Positions 17,638 through 26,436 of a DNA stretch of 64,000 bases are shown one piece after another. Within the stretch, counting starts at the first letter, position 1; each line of letters opens with the position of its first letter. A program made the position numbers and the translations under genes. The notes below the pieces were generated by a model that was given only the letters and a program-made list of their open reading frames with translations, was not told the origin of the DNA and ran no database searches. The stretch comes from Vallitalea guaymasensis (lineage in GTDB: Bacteria; Bacillota; Clostridia; Lachnospirales; Vallitaleaceae), in assembly GCF_018141425.1 (NCBI RefSeq), contig NZ_CP058561.1:682001-746000 (forward strand), written 5' to 3'.

Positions 17638-18462
17638 CTACTTATTGTCAAAAACATTTCCTAACCATTCTATACATAATTTTATCCATGTAGCAACATG
17701 TGGGTAATTGCTCATATCTTCACTTCTAGTCTCTTCCGTTGCCAGTGATAAACCGTGAGGACCATGAGGATATAAATGAAGTTCAAATGGAATATCATTT
17801 TTTCGTAAAGCCCCAGCAAATAATAAACTGTTTTCCATAGGTACACTTGCATCTTCAACAGTATGCCATAAAAATGTTGGAGGTGTTTTTTTATTAACCT
17901 GCTTCTCTAGAGACATTTCATTCAATAAATCTTCACTTGCTTCTTTTCCCAGTAGATTATCAAAAGAACCTCTATGAGCTAATTCACCAGAAGTAATAAC
18001 AGGATAGTTTAATATCAATGCATTGGGATAATTTAATCCTTCTATTATACCTTCAGCATTATTTACATAATCTTTGTCCCAATGAACTCCAAGACTTGCT
18101 GTTAGATGACCTCCTGCTGAAAACCCACATACTGCTATTTTATCAGATTTAATGTTCCATTTCTCTGAGTTCTCTCGTATTATGCACATAGCCTTTGACA
18201 CATCCAGTAATGGTTGAGGATGTTTTGCGGGAGCTACGCTGTAGTGTAAAACAAACGCATGGTAACCTGCTGCATTGAATTTCATTGCTATGGGTTCCGC
18301 TTCCCTTCCTGATGTATAAGCATATCCTCCACCTGGGCATATGAGAACTGAGCCTCTTTTCTTATCTCCATCTAGTATATATGTATCCATAGTTGGTACA
18401 AAATTACTATTACTACTATTGTATTGTTGTTTTTCCCATAACTCTATAGTCTTATTTATCAT
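17638..18462 (-). CDS. Alpha/beta-hydrolase, acetyl-esterase/xylan-esterase-like
   Basis: A 274-residue cytoplasmic esterase without a signal peptide. The oxyanion-hole region is LICPGGGYAYTSGREAE (about 40-56). The nucleophile elbow is GFSAGGHL (serine about 117), an acidic residue follows in WHTVEDASVP (about 214-223), and the catalytic histidine is in PHGPHGLSLA (about 247-256). These are hallmarks of the BD-FAE/acetyl-esterase group, which removes acyl groups from sugars or xylan oligomers. It has its own terminator, and no carbohydrate gene is adjacent, so the natural substrate is open. Confidence 0.85.
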   Translation of the reverse strand: MINKTIELWEKQQYNSSNSNFVPTMDTYILDGDKKRGSVLICPGGGYAYTSGREAEPIAMKFNAAGYHAFVLHYSVAPAKHPQPLLDVSKAMCIIRENSEKWNIKSDKIAVCGFSAGGHLTASLGVHWDKDYVNNAEGIIEGLNYPNALILNYPVITSGELAHRGSFDNLLGKEASEDLLNEMSLEKQVNKKTPPTFLWHTVEDASVPMENSLLFAGALRKNDIPFELHLYPHGPHGLSLATEETRSEDMSNYPHVATWIKLCIEWLGNVFDNK

Positions 18463-18483
18463 GTAAGCAGTCTCCTTTTAATG

Positions 18484-18666
18484 TTAATCATAGTCAATTA
18501 TATCATCATTCATTCTCTTTTGCATTATTGATATATAATCATCCAACTCCTTACTTATCTTTAATACTTCTTTTAAGTCGCTATCCTGTTCATTACTATT
18601 ATCATTAAAAGTTTTACGTAGATTATCCATTTTTTCAATGTTGATTTTCTTATTCATTTTATACAT
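18484..18666 (-). CDS. Spo0E-like aspartyl-phosphate phosphatase
   Basis: A 60-residue acidic, helical protein. It carries the Spo0E signature as ISKELDDYI near the C-terminal half (SxELDxxI pattern). Spo0E-family proteins dephosphorylate phosphorylated Spo0A and so delay sporulation. The GTG at 18675 lies inside the ribosome site AGAGGTG, so I start at ATG 18666, 6 nt downstream of it. It is divergent from an XRE regulator and shares a two-site operator region with it, which suggests XRE control of sporulation timing. Confidence 0.7.
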   Translation of the reverse strand: MYKMNKKINIEKMDNLRKTFNDNSNEQDSDLKEVLKISKELDDYISIMQKRMNDDIIDYD

Positions 18667-18725
18667 CGTTATCACCTCTTAATTTTATTTTATATCTTTA
18701 GTGACATTTTTGCAACAAAAGGCTA

Positions 18726-18777
18726 TTATATTATAAGCCTATAATGGATAAAATTCTATTATAGGCTTATAATATAA
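18726..18777. promoter_or_regulatory. Twin palindromic operator between Spo0E-like and XRE genes
   Basis: Two 20-bp arms (18726-18745, 18758-18777) are perfect reverse complements. Each contains its own 16-bp palindrome with ATTATA and TATAAT arms around a 4-bp centre (AGCC or GGCT). Two dimer sites 12 bp apart inside a divergent promoter region fit an autoregulating XRE repressor that also controls the Spo0E-like gene. Confidence 0.65.
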
Positions 18778-18791
18778 AAGAGGTGTATGTT

Positions 18792-19121
18792 ATGAATGAA
18801 GAAAACCTATCTGAAACAATAGGTCATCGTATAATGATTAGAAGAAAACAACTTGGATATACTCAGGAACAAGCCGCAGAAAAATCAAATCTAAGCCATC
18901 AATTTTTTTCGACAGTTGAAACTGGCAGGAAAAATCTTCGTGCAGAAAGTATAATCAAAGTAGCCAAAGCTCTAAACGTTAGTACAGATTATCTATTATT
19001 GGGTATTACTAATGAAAATGATACCAATAGTATATCTAATCTATTGTCCAAGCTAAATGGTAATGAACTACACTGCTTGGAAGAGATAATCAAAAATTAT
19101 CTTAAAGCTTTAGGGTATTAA
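18792..19121 (+). CDS. XRE-family (HTH_3) DNA-binding regulator
   Basis: A 109-residue regulator with a Cro/C1-type helix-turn-helix at about 10-66. Its sequence includes IRRKQLGYTQEQAAEKSNLS, then FFSTVETGRKNLRAES and YLLLGI. GTG at 18783 overlaps the ribosome site AGAGGTG, so the start is ATG 18792. The C-terminal ~40 residues are helical. It is divergent from the Spo0E-like gene over the twin operator, in the manner of SinR/SlrR-type regulators of sporulation or lifestyle choices; that role is inferred. Confidence 0.85.
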   Translation: MNEENLSETIGHRIMIRRKQLGYTQEQAAEKSNLSHQFFSTVETGRKNLRAESIIKVAKALNVSTDYLLLGITNENDTNSISNLLSKLNGNELHCLEEIIKNYLKALGY

Positions 19122-19200
19122 GAATCTGTAGATATAAAACTATTAATCTATTTTTCAATTCTCATAACTTAAAATATTATTTATCCCATGATATAGTCTG

Positions 19201-19239
19201 AAAAAAGACCCTTAATTCTTAACAGGAAGAATTAAGGGT
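19201..19239 (-). terminator. Terminator of the chemoreceptor gene
   Basis: A 13-bp perfect stem (19208-19220 with 19227-19239) with a 6-nt loop is followed on the minus strand by TTTTTT. It lies 65 nt past the chemoreceptor stop. Confidence 0.8.
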
Positions 19240-19304
19240 AAAGACAAAATTTAATTTGTTAAATTACTATGATAAAACTATATCTATATTTATTACTATA
19301 TATT

Positions 19305-21290
19305 CTATATGGTAAATTTCTCAGAGAGTTTTTCCATAGTAATTGCAATATCTGCTAGCTTTTCACTAGATTTGGTTATCTCTTCCATAGATGCTGTCTG
19401 TTCTTCAACAGACGCATTTACTTCCTCTGTGGATGCTGCTGACTCTTGTGTTACACCTGAGATTTCCTCAACAAATGAGAAAGTCTTATCCTTATTTTCA
19501 CTAATTTGAATTAGGGCTTTGTTCAACTGCTTGAATAACTCAATCACATCCCCAGTTGAATTTTCAATTATATCATAAGTTGAAACAGTCTTATCCAAGT
19601 ATCTGTCTACGTTACCTACTATCTCTCCTGCTTCATTCATGTTGTTATTAGTAATCTCAATTTCATTAGTCATCCTATTAAGTATATCAGATATTTCTTC
19701 TGTAGCTTGTTTTGTATCATCTGCCAGCTTACTTATCTCTTCTGCAACAACTCCAAAACCTTTTCCTGCTTCTCCTGCTCTAGCTGCTTCTATAGTGGCA
19801 TTTAATGCAAGTAGATTCGTTTGATTGGCTATACTTGAAATTGTAACTAATATGTTTTCAATTAGTTTTGATTGATCAGCTAGCTCATGGGTATTACTAT
19901 TGACTTTTTTAGCTACATCTATATTCAACTCGAATTCTTTTTTTAATTTATCGATTATCTCTCTACCTTTAAGGTTTACATCTTTTACTTTATTTGTTCC
20001 TGTATTGACTTCTTGTGCTAATTCTTGGGATTCAGTTATAAGATCACCAAGTTGGGATAATTCCCGGACTACACTATCCGACTGCCTAGCCTGTGTTGTT
20101 GCTCCATCTGCTATTACTTCAACAGCTTTTGAAATTTCTTCTGAAGTAGCTGTGTTTTCATTAATTGCATCAGATAATTTTATTGAAGAATCTTTTAAGT
20201 CAAAAGCATGCTCTTGAATATCTTTCATAACATCTTTTACATTTTCAGCAATAACATGAATGGCTCTGGCTAAATCCCCTATTTCATCTGTTCTTTTCAG
20301 AAATTTTTCTGGTACCTCTTCTGTCAAATCTAATTTTGACATGGTCACAGCATGTTTAGTTGCTAATATAATAGGCTTTGTAAATAATTTGCCAATAAAA
20401 TATACTAATGCTATAGCAATTATCAATGAAATACTAGTAATACATATAAGGTTCTTTCTAAGTTTTATTACATCAGCAAGCAAATCACTTTTTAGAGCTT
20501 TAACAGCTATACTCCAGCCTGAATCACCTATAGGATGATATCCACAGTAATATGTATTTCCTTCATACACATATTCGTCGGTCCCAGCTTCTCCTTTAAT
20601 CATAGTTTCAACAACACTAGCTAGCTGTTCATTACCATCTTCTTGATTATTTAATACGTTATCTTGTTTTAAAACTATATCCATGTTGTTATGGGCTATT
20701 GTATTGCCTTTCCCATCAACAATAAAGGCTCCACCACTAGTACTGACTATTATGTCTTTTATGGAATCACTAAGATATTGCGGTCTGACAAACCCGACAA
20801 CAACTCCATCAATCCCATTATTTTTAATAGGAGAAGCTACAAAAAATTCAATGCCTCCCATTATATCGCTGAATATTAAATCACTAAAATATGTATTGCC
20901 TCTCATAGCTTCTTTAAAATATGTTCTATCGCTGACATTTGCAGTTTTACCATTAGTAAAATGTGCCATACCATTCTTATCTACAATAAACATTCCTGAA
21001 AACATTTTATTTTTATCAACTTCAGCAAGAATAGCTTTTTTCTGTTCATTCCAATCCCAAGATTTCATCACATTTCTATTGGCTACTCCATTCATAGTTG
21101 CTTTTGCTATGCTGATTTCAGATTCAATATAGTTGCTATACCCTTTAGCTAACTCTATTAATTCATTATCCACTGTTTTGTGAAGTGCATTTATTGATGA
21201 CACACATGCCATAATACCAACACCACCACTTATTACTATTATAATTATAGTAAAATAAGCCATTAATTTGAATTTTATACTCTTAAACAA
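19305..21290 (-). CDS. Methyl-accepting chemotaxis protein with double-CACHE sensor
   Basis: A 661-residue transmembrane chemoreceptor. TM1 is at about 8-30. An extracellular double-CACHE-like domain (about 40-285) includes [16 protein letters not shown] and [15 protein letters not shown]2 is near 285-305, then a HAMP domain, then a cytoplasmic signalling hairpin containing [20 protein letters not shown] and [17 protein letters not shown]. The frame extends upstream to 21383, but the only good ribosome site (GAGGAGG) is 7 nt before TTG at 21290, giving a TTG start. It is a lone receptor gene with its own terminator and no adjacent che genes. Confidence 0.92.
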   Translation of the reverse strand: MFKSIKFKLMAYFTIIIIVISGGVGIMACVSSINALHKTVDNELIELAKGYSNYIESEISIAKATMNGVANRNVMKSWDWNEQKKAILAEVDKNKMFSGMFIVDKNGMAHFTNGKTANVSDRTYFKEAMRGNTYFSDLIFSDIMGGIEFFVASPIKNNGIDGVVVGFVRPQYLSDSIKDIIVSTSGGAFIVDGKGNTIAHNNMDIVLKQDNVLNNQEDGNEQLASVVETMIKGEAGTDEYVYEGNTYYCGYHPIGDSGWSIAVKALKSDLLADVIKLRKNLICITSISLIIAIALVYFIGKLFTKPIILATKHAVTMSKLDLTEEVPEKFLKRTDEIGDLARAIHVIAENVKDVMKDIQEHAFDLKDSSIKLSDAINENTATSEEISKAVEVIADGATTQARQSDSVVRELSQLGDLITESQELAQEVNTGTNKVKDVNLKGREIIDKLKKEFELNIDVAKKVNSNTHELADQSKLIENILVTISSIANQTNLLALNATIEAARAGEAGKGFGVVAEEISKLADDTKQATEEISDILNRMTNEIEITNNNMNEAGEIVGNVDRYLDKTVSTYDIIENSTGDVIELFKQLNKALIQISENKDKTFSFVEEISGVTQESAASTEEVNASVEEQTASMEEITKSSEKLADIAITMEKLSEKFTI

Positions 21291-21650
21291 TTTCGTTCCT
21301 CCTCTGTTGTATATTAAAAAGTTATTAAACCTTTCTATATAGTAGAATGTAATATTACTTATTGCATTTACTTTATATTCCATTGATTATATTTTAAAAT
21401 TACAATATATTAATATAATAATTGCATGATAAATAAATCAATATATCACTTTATATTCATATCATGAGTAATTCCTTTTAGATATAAATAAAACAGCAAC
21501 TATATGGATTAATATATAAACTATTTAGAGCAATTAACTTATTATACCATAAAAAAAGCAAACTATAAAGAGTAATTACTCTTAATAGTTGCTTATTAAA
21601 AATTGAAATTTATCATATCCTATAACTATGGAAGGAGGTGCATTTTATTA
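21291..21650. other. Divergent intergenic region between chemoreceptor and XRE gene
   Basis: About 360 nt, very AT-rich. Apart from the palindrome at 21558-21592 and ribosome sites at each end, I see no gene, and no promoter match strong enough to call. Confidence 0.4.
21558..21592. repeat. Palindrome upstream of the second XRE gene
   Basis: A 16-bp perfect palindrome (AAGAGTAATTACTCTT) is extended by GCAACTAT/ATAGTTTGC-type arms with one bulge. On the minus strand it is followed by a run of seven T, like a terminator. On the plus strand it lies 59 nt upstream of the XRE start and could be its operator. Confidence 0.45.
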
Positions 21651-21992
21651 ATGCAGAATAAAATCATAGATTTAAACCTTTTAGGTAAAAATATTAAACA
21701 ATATAGACTAAAAAAAGAGTTGACACAAGAAAAACTAGCTGGATTGACAGGTCTTTCTATACAGTATATAGGAAATATTGAAAGAGGTAATACAACCGCT
21801 TCTTTGGAAACAATTATGAAAATCTGCTTAGTTCTAGAAATAACACCAAATCAATTATTAATTACATCATCTAGCCCTACTTCAAATGCATTAACAGAAC
21901 AAATATTAGATTCTTTATCAGATAAATCCCCTAAATTTCTTCACCACATTATTGGATATATTGAATTTCTCCAACAGAGTAAATCTTTTTAA
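21651..21992 (+). CDS. XRE-family (HTH_3) DNA-binding regulator
   Basis: A 113-residue regulator. The HTH at about 11-66 reads LGKNIKQYRLKKELTQEKLA, then LSIQYIGNIERGNTTASLET and ITPNQLLI. The C-terminal ~45 residues are helical. The frame continues upstream to 21603, but GGAGG lies 10 nt before the ATG at 21651, so that is the start. It stands alone between the chemoreceptor and arsenate reductase genes, and ends at a shared hairpin with the latter. The target is unknown; the palindrome upstream may be its own operator. Confidence 0.85.
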   Translation: MQNKIIDLNLLGKNIKQYRLKKELTQEKLAGLTGLSIQYIGNIERGNTTASLETIMKICLVLEITPNQLLITSSSPTSNALTEQILDSLSDKSPKFLHHIIGYIEFLQQSKSF

Positions 21993-22000
21993 TATTATTT

Positions 22001-22041
22001 CATCCCCTAAATAAGTCATATAAATCCATATTTAGGGGATG
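22001..22041. terminator. Bidirectional terminator between XRE and arsenate reductase genes
   Basis: A 13-bp stem (22001-22013 with 22029-22041) has CATCCCC/GGGGATG at its base. It lies between the two convergent stop codons, with T/A-rich flanks. Confidence 0.7.
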
Positions 22042-22055
22042 AAAATAAACACTAC

Positions 22056-22463
22056 CTATAAAGATAATTTTCCATCAGCAACACGTTTTTTTAAATCTTC
22101 TACTTTTAATTTTATCATATCTCTTGTTTTTCTAAAGTCCTCTATTTCTCCACCTGAAGGGTCAGTAAGTCCCCAATCTTCAGTATGCTTATTAGGTAAA
22201 TAAGGACATGTGACATTACACCCCATTTTAATTAGTATATCTATCTCACTCGGAATATCAGATAGTAGTTTGGGTTTATGAGAACTCATATCTACTCCAA
22301 CTTCCTCCATTACTTGTACAGCTTTAGGTTTTACCTCTGGATACTCTTCTGTTCCCGCTGAGTAAACATCAAATACATCATTGGCTAATGTTTTAGCCCA
22401 CCCTTCTGCCATCTGGCTTCTACATGAATTATGAACACAGACAAATGCAACTTTATATTTCAT
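22056..22463 (-). CDS. arsC: Arsenate reductase / low-molecular-weight phosphatase family
   Basis: A 135-residue cytoplasmic enzyme of the thioredoxin-linked ArsC (LMW tyrosine phosphatase-like) type, which reduces arsenate to arsenite. The P-loop CVHNSCRS (CX5R, nucleophilic cysteine about residue 9) is at the N-terminus. Two further cysteines occur in MGCNVTCPYLP (about 80-90), the resolving pair expected for this class. Asp in TDPSGGEIEDFRKTRD acts as the acid. An upstream ATG overlaps the ribosome site GGAGG, so I start at 22463. No arsenite exporter or ArsR gene is adjacent, so a standalone role is likely. Confidence 0.88.
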   Translation of the reverse strand: MKYKVAFVCVHNSCRSQMAEGWAKTLANDVFDVYSAGTEEYPEVKPKAVQVMEEVGVDMSSHKPKLLSDIPSEIDILIKMGCNVTCPYLPNKHTEDWGLTDPSGGEIEDFRKTRDMIKLKVEDLKKRVADGKLSL

Positions 22464-22569
22464 TTCAACAACCTCCATATCACCATATTTATATATTCAT
22501 ATAATATCATAATTTTATTATAGATGTATATTTTATAACTATTTTTTAACATCATTTCTATAAAATACA

Positions 22570-22629
22570 TTGACATAAGATAATACAAATGATATTATAT
22601 GGTTAATTAGTTAACTAACTAACCATATA
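22570..22629 (+). promoter_or_regulatory. Promoter and operator of the GntR-ABC operon
   Basis: A near-consensus promoter (TTGACA 22570-22575, 17-nt spacer, TATTAT 22593-22598) is overlapped by a 34-bp palindrome (22596-22629) with one mismatch per arm. The palindrome covers the transcription start, as expected for a GntR repressor acting on its own operon. Confidence 0.75.
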
Positions 22630-22642
22630 AATAAAGCAGGTG

Positions 22643-23026
22643 ATGACCATTAATATTAATCCAAATAGCAGTGTACCTATCTTTGCTCAAATAGCGACTA
22701 TGTTAGAAGACTACATTTTAGATGGAACTTACCAGGTTGATACAGCTATTATATCAACCACACAATTATCCAAATTACTGAAAATCAATCCAGCTACAGC
22801 CATAAAAGGTGTCAACATTCTAACGGAACAAGGTATTATCTATAAACGTAGAGGTATGGGGATGTACGTCACTAAGGAGGCAAAAGATATAATTATGGAA
22901 AAGAGAAGAGCTTCATTACAAACAAATACTATAAAAAAACTTATTCAGGAATGCAAAAAGTTAAATATCAATAAAGAGGATGTCATAAAAATGATTGAGG
23001 AGGATTGGAATGATTCAGTTAAATAA
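22643..23026 (+). CDS. GntR-family regulator, YtrA type
   Basis: A 127-residue regulator. The winged helix at about 10-75 includes SVPIFAQIATMLEDYILDG and LLKINPATAIKGVNIL, ending GIIYKRRGMGMYVT. The C-terminal tail is short and helical, with no effector-binding domain, as in the YtrA subfamily that controls ABC exporters. The start is ambiguous: GTG 22640 and ATG 22643 both touch the AGGTGAT site, while an ATT at 22649 is the codon at normal spacing. Its end overlaps the ATPase gene by 17 nt. It probably represses the operon through the palindrome at 22596. Confidence 0.88.
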   Translation: MTININPNSSVPIFAQIATMLEDYILDGTYQVDTAIISTTQLSKLLKINPATAIKGVNILTEQGIIYKRRGMGMYVTKEAKDIIMEKRRASLQTNTIKKLIQECKKLNINKEDVIKMIEEDWNDSVK

Positions 23027-23855
23027 CTTAACTAAAAAATATGGTAAAGCAAATGCACTTAGTAATATAAATATAGAAATCAATGAAAATAAGATCTATT
23101 GTTTATTAGGAGAAAATGGGGCTGGCAAAACTACTTTTCTAAGAACCATATCAGGTTTAACCCAAGCCACAAAAGGTGAAGTATTAGTTAACGGCTTGAA
23201 AGTTAATAAACTATCTATGCCTGAGATTGTTTGTTTCGTAGAAGAACGAGAGAATCATATCAATCTAAAGATAAAAGATCTAATAAGTTTAGCAGCTGAT
23301 TTTCAAGATGGCTTTGACACTGAATTTGCCGATGATATGATAAAAAAATTCAACCTCAATCCAGATAAAAAGTTTAAAAAGCTATCCTTCGGTATGAAAA
23401 CCATGGTAAATACCATTATTGGTCTTGCTAGTACTAATAAGATTGTGCTATTTGATGAACCTGTATTAGGTTTTGATGTTATTATGAGAAACAAATTCTA
23501 CTCACTATTAGAAGAAAGTATAGCTAGACATCCAAAAATAATAATAGTATCTACTCATCTAATTGATGAAATAGCCAAGATTGCAGAAGAAATAATTATC
23601 ATACATAAAGGTGAGTTATTATTAAGGTCAAATATCATTGATTTACAAGATAAATGTTACAGTGTAACTGGAATCGCTTCAGATGTTGACAAAGCTGTAA
23701 TGGGTAAAAATATTATTAATGTACATGATATAGGAAAATTCAAAACTGTAAATGTATACGATACACGAATAGAAGAAAATGATAGAATCCAAATCAGCAA
23801 TGAGGGCTTACAAGATTTTTTTGCTAACCTTATAGGGGGTGAAATCAATGAATAA
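23010..23855 (+). CDS. ABC exporter ATPase, YtrB/BcrA-like
   Basis: A 281-residue ATPase. Walker A is GENGAGKTT (about 33-41). The signature is degenerate, KLSFGMKT in place of LSGGQ, as is common in this exporter group, and Walker B is IVLFDEPVLGFD. The start at 23010 follows GAGGAGG by 6 nt and overlaps the GntR gene. With the permease that follows it forms a GntR-controlled two-gene exporter like those linked to cell-wall antibiotic response. Substrate unknown. Confidence 0.88.
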   Translation: MIQLNNLTKKYGKANALSNINIEINENKIYCLLGENGAGKTTFLRTISGLTQATKGEVLVNGLKVNKLSMPEIVCFVEERENHINLKIKDLISLAADFQDGFDTEFADDMIKKFNLNPDKKFKKLSFGMKTMVNTIIGLASTNKIVLFDEPVLGFDVIMRNKFYSLLEESIARHPKIIIVSTHLIDEIAKIAEEIIIIHKGELLLRSNIIDLQDKCYSVTGIASDVDKAVMGKNIINVHDIGKFKTVNVYDTRIEENDRIQISNEGLQDFFANLIGGEINE

Positions 23856-24525
23856 AGCAATAAAAGTGGCTAAATTCAATTTTAAATATGGTTGCAAACA
23901 AACATTTATAATCACATTTATTGTAGTACTTCTAACAATAGTTAATCTTATAATAGAATTTTTAATAGGTAGTCAAGTTCAAGGTAGTCTTTCCATAGGA
24001 AATCTATTTACACTAATTAATATACTTGCTCCCATATTTATTGTTTTAAAGTACTATAAAAAACTAATAAACATTGGAGCTAAAAAACTCGATTTTTTCA
24101 AGGGCTGTATAATTAACTATGTGGTACTTGCAGTAATTGTGGCAATCATAAACATCTTATTCTACTATGCTATTGAACCAATGATCTGGGGTAACAGTCT
24201 TGAAATATCTTACTTACCTGCATTTGGTTGGACTAAATCTGGTGTTTTTGCATGTTTTGTATACCAAACTGGCTTTTACATATTATTAAGTGTATTTATT
24301 CACACCCTTGTATTATATCAGAATATGTGGATTGGTTGGGTAGCGGATGTTATCTTAATTGCAATCATTAGTGTATTCACTCCTATTGCTCCTCTTAGGC
24401 AGGCATTAATCGTCTTCTTTAGAGCTACGACCCTTAATCCAAGTTTTATTCTACAGTTTATATGTGATATCCTTCTTGCTGGATTACTATATGCATCAAC
24501 TTTGTATCATATGAGCAAAAAATAA
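23848..24525 (+). CDS. ABC exporter permease (six-helix membrane protein)
   Basis: A 225-residue membrane protein with about six hydrophobic helices (near 17-38, 50-70, 85-110, 140-165, 170-195, 200-222). It overlaps the ATPase stop by 8 nt (ATGAATAA), with GGGGGTG as ribosome site. No specific domain was recognised. Its role as the membrane partner is inferred from the coupling and from the layout of YtrA-type operons. Confidence 0.75.
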   Translation: MNKAIKVAKFNFKYGCKQTFIITFIVVLLTIVNLIIEFLIGSQVQGSLSIGNLFTLINILAPIFIVLKYYKKLINIGAKKLDFFKGCIINYVVLAVIVAIINILFYYAIEPMIWGNSLEISYLPAFGWTKSGVFACFVYQTGFYILLSVFIHTLVLYQNMWIGWVADVILIAIISVFTPIAPLRQALIVFFRATTLNPSFILQFICDILLAGLLYASTLYHMSKK

Positions 24526-24546
24526 TTTTTATATGATATGCAAAAT

Positions 24547-24579
24547 AAAAAGCTGTATGCTCATATGATACAGCTTTTT
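24547..24579. terminator. Bidirectional terminator
   Basis: A 12-bp stem AAAAAGCTGTAT/ATACAGCTTTTT with a 9-nt loop lies between the convergent exporter permease and dehydrogenase genes. It can end transcription from both sides. Confidence 0.8.
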
Positions 24580-24616
24580 AGATATTTTCCATTCATATAA
24601 TTCATTGAGTATATTG

Positions 24617-25642
24617 TCATTCTTGATTACTGACTTCCAATTTTATAGACTCTTTAGCAGATTCATAAACACCTAATACAATTTCCAAAGCTTTCTTACC
24701 TTCATATCCTGTAACCTTGACAGGTGTATCTTCTATAACATTATCATAAAACTCCTTTATTTGATAATAATGATATATACCCCAATAACCTTGTCCACCT
24801 GACTCAATTTTATCATTGTGCTCTATAGTAGTTCTTTCACCATCTTTTTCTATAGTGACATCAAATCCTTTTATATTAATGATTCCGTTTTCACACATTA
24901 TCTCAATTTGAATAGGAGAACTTTTCGTATAATAGTTAGTAGCAAAGAGTGAATATATACAACCATTTTCAAAACCTATAGCTGCACTTGCAACATCCTC
25001 AACTTCTACACTCTTTAAGACTCTGTTATCTATCTGACCTTTAATCCATTTAACTTTACTACCAACCAAGTGTTGCACTAAATCAATACTATGAATGGCT
25101 TGGTCTATCAAAACACCGCCGCCTTCTTTTTCCCAGCTTCCTTTCCAATCACATTCATAGTAAGAAGGTGGACGCCACCATGTAAGTGATGACCATGCTC
25201 CTAATACTTTCCCCATTTCCCCGTTGTCTATTAACTGTTTAGCCTTGACAACACCTTCAATATATCTGTTTTGGAATATAACTCCAAATTTTCTTCCTGA
25301 ACTATTTGCAGCTTCTATTATGGCATCTGCATCTTGTAGTGTTATCGCCAAAGGTTTTTCTGTAAGAACATGGATTCCTTTATCTAGACATTTGATTATC
25401 TGTTCCTTATGCAAGAAATGAGGAGTACATATATGAACAACATCAAGATCTTCTTCAAGGAGGTCTTCTATTCTATCAGAAAAAGAACATTGTTCAAATT
25501 CTTTTGCAAAACTTTCAGCTCTATCTAATACTTTATCAATTGCAAATCTGACTTCAATTCTGTCACTTAAGTTTTTGAATGCTTCTTTATAGACAACTGA
25601 TATTCTTCCACAGCCTATAATTGCAATTTTTAATTTACCCAT
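24617..25642 (-). CDS. Gfo/Idh/MocA-family NAD(P)-dependent dehydrogenase
   Basis: A 341-residue oxidoreductase. It has an N-terminal Rossmann fold (KIAIIGCGRIS), the family EKP motif in VLTEKPLAIT (about 92-101), and a C-terminal catalytic/oligomer domain with GGGVLIDQAIHSIDLVQHL carrying the HxxD pair. The family oxidises or reduces sugars and cyclitols, often at C2 or C3. It is the last of four genes read leftward from 28415 under the LacI-type regulator. With the second dehydrogenase and two TIM-barrel isomerases it suggests a keto-sugar route, but the substrate is unknown. Confidence 0.9.
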   Translation of the reverse strand: MGKLKIAIIGCGRISVVYKEAFKNLSDRIEVRFAIDKVLDRAESFAKEFEQCSFSDRIEDLLEEDLDVVHICTPHFLHKEQIIKCLDKGIHVLTEKPLAITLQDADAIIEAANSSGRKFGVIFQNRYIEGVVKAKQLIDNGEMGKVLGAWSSLTWWRPPSYYECDWKGSWEKEGGGVLIDQAIHSIDLVQHLVGSKVKWIKGQIDNRVLKSVEVEDVASAAIGFENGCIYSLFATNYYTKSSPIQIEIMCENGIINIKGFDVTIEKDGERTTIEHNDKIESGGQGYWGIYHYYQIKEFYDNVIEDTPVKVTGYEGKKALEIVLGVYESAKESIKLEVSNQE

Positions 25643-25663
25643 AAATTCACCCCTTATTTTATG

Positions 25664-26419
25664 TTACATCTGTTTTTCCAAGAAATTGTAAGCTCTTATA
25701 TATCTATTAATATCCTGTTCCCCATGTTCGTATTCAACAACAGCCCAGCCATCTTCACCTAATGTATTTCTAAGTACTTTCAATAATTTATTGAAATCAA
25801 TTATTCCTTCTCCCAAATCAACAAATTCATTGTTTTCATTAATATCCCTTAGATGAACATAACTTATTCTATCAGCATGATTCTCTACAACTTCTATTGG
25901 ATCAAATCCAGAAGCATAGACCCATCCTAGGTCCAGACCAAGATTCAGATTAGGAGCATATTCTACTAGGGTATTAAAAATGTATCCATCATTTTCAAAT
26001 TCCCAGATATGATTATGAAGATTTAATTTTACGCCCATCTCTTGGCATTTTATTGCTGCATTGTTGATATTTTTAGCCGCTTTTATAAGCTGTTCCTGTG
26101 TACCTGAAAATCTTTTTGTTGACATGATTACGTTTTTATTAGGCATATCTTTAACAAACTCAGCTACCTTAAGTATTTTATTAGTTGTCTCTTCACAATT
26201 AATATCCCATTCTTCTAATGGTGAACCAATGTGCATACCAGTTATTTGGTAGTTATATCTATCTAAAATATTAAGCAGATACTCTTTATCGTCAGTTCCA
26301 AAAAACCTTGATCCGATTTCTGACCCTTTAAAACCTGTGCTTGATAATAACTTTATTATATTTTCTGTGTCTTCTTTTATTCTTTCTTTGAATAATACAG
26401 CATGGCAACCTAATTTCAT
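25664..26419 (-). CDS. Sugar phosphate isomerase/epimerase-like TIM-barrel protein (AP_endonuc_2)
   Basis: A 251-residue xylose-isomerase-like TIM barrel. Metal-site segments visible are LNLHNHIWEFE, LNLGLDLGWVYASG (aspartate), RISYVHLRDINEN (His/Arg pair) and WAVVEYEHGEQD (terminal glutamate). Members isomerise keto-sugars or, in 3-keto-glycoside pathways, cleave glycosidic bonds by elimination. It lies 21 nt from the dehydrogenase gene in the same operon. The reaction is not determined. Confidence 0.85.
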   Translation of the reverse strand: MKLGCHAVLFKERIKEDTENIIKLLSSTGFKGSEIGSRFFGTDDKEYLLNILDRYNYQITGMHIGSPLEEWDINCEETTNKILKVAEFVKDMPNKNVIMSTKRFSGTQEQLIKAAKNINNAAIKCQEMGVKLNLHNHIWEFENDGYIFNTLVEYAPNLNLGLDLGWVYASGFDPIEVVENHADRISYVHLRDINENNEFVDLGEGIIDFNKLLKVLRNTLGEDGWAVVEYEHGEQDINRYIRAYNFLEKQM

Positions 26420-26436
26420 ATGACTTTCCTCCTTAA

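Noticed and set aside
3097-21132. Numerous 60-150 codon frames on the opposite strand of long genes
   Set aside because: They lie wholly inside confident genes, lack ribosome sites and show no family motifs, as expected by chance in AT-rich DNA.
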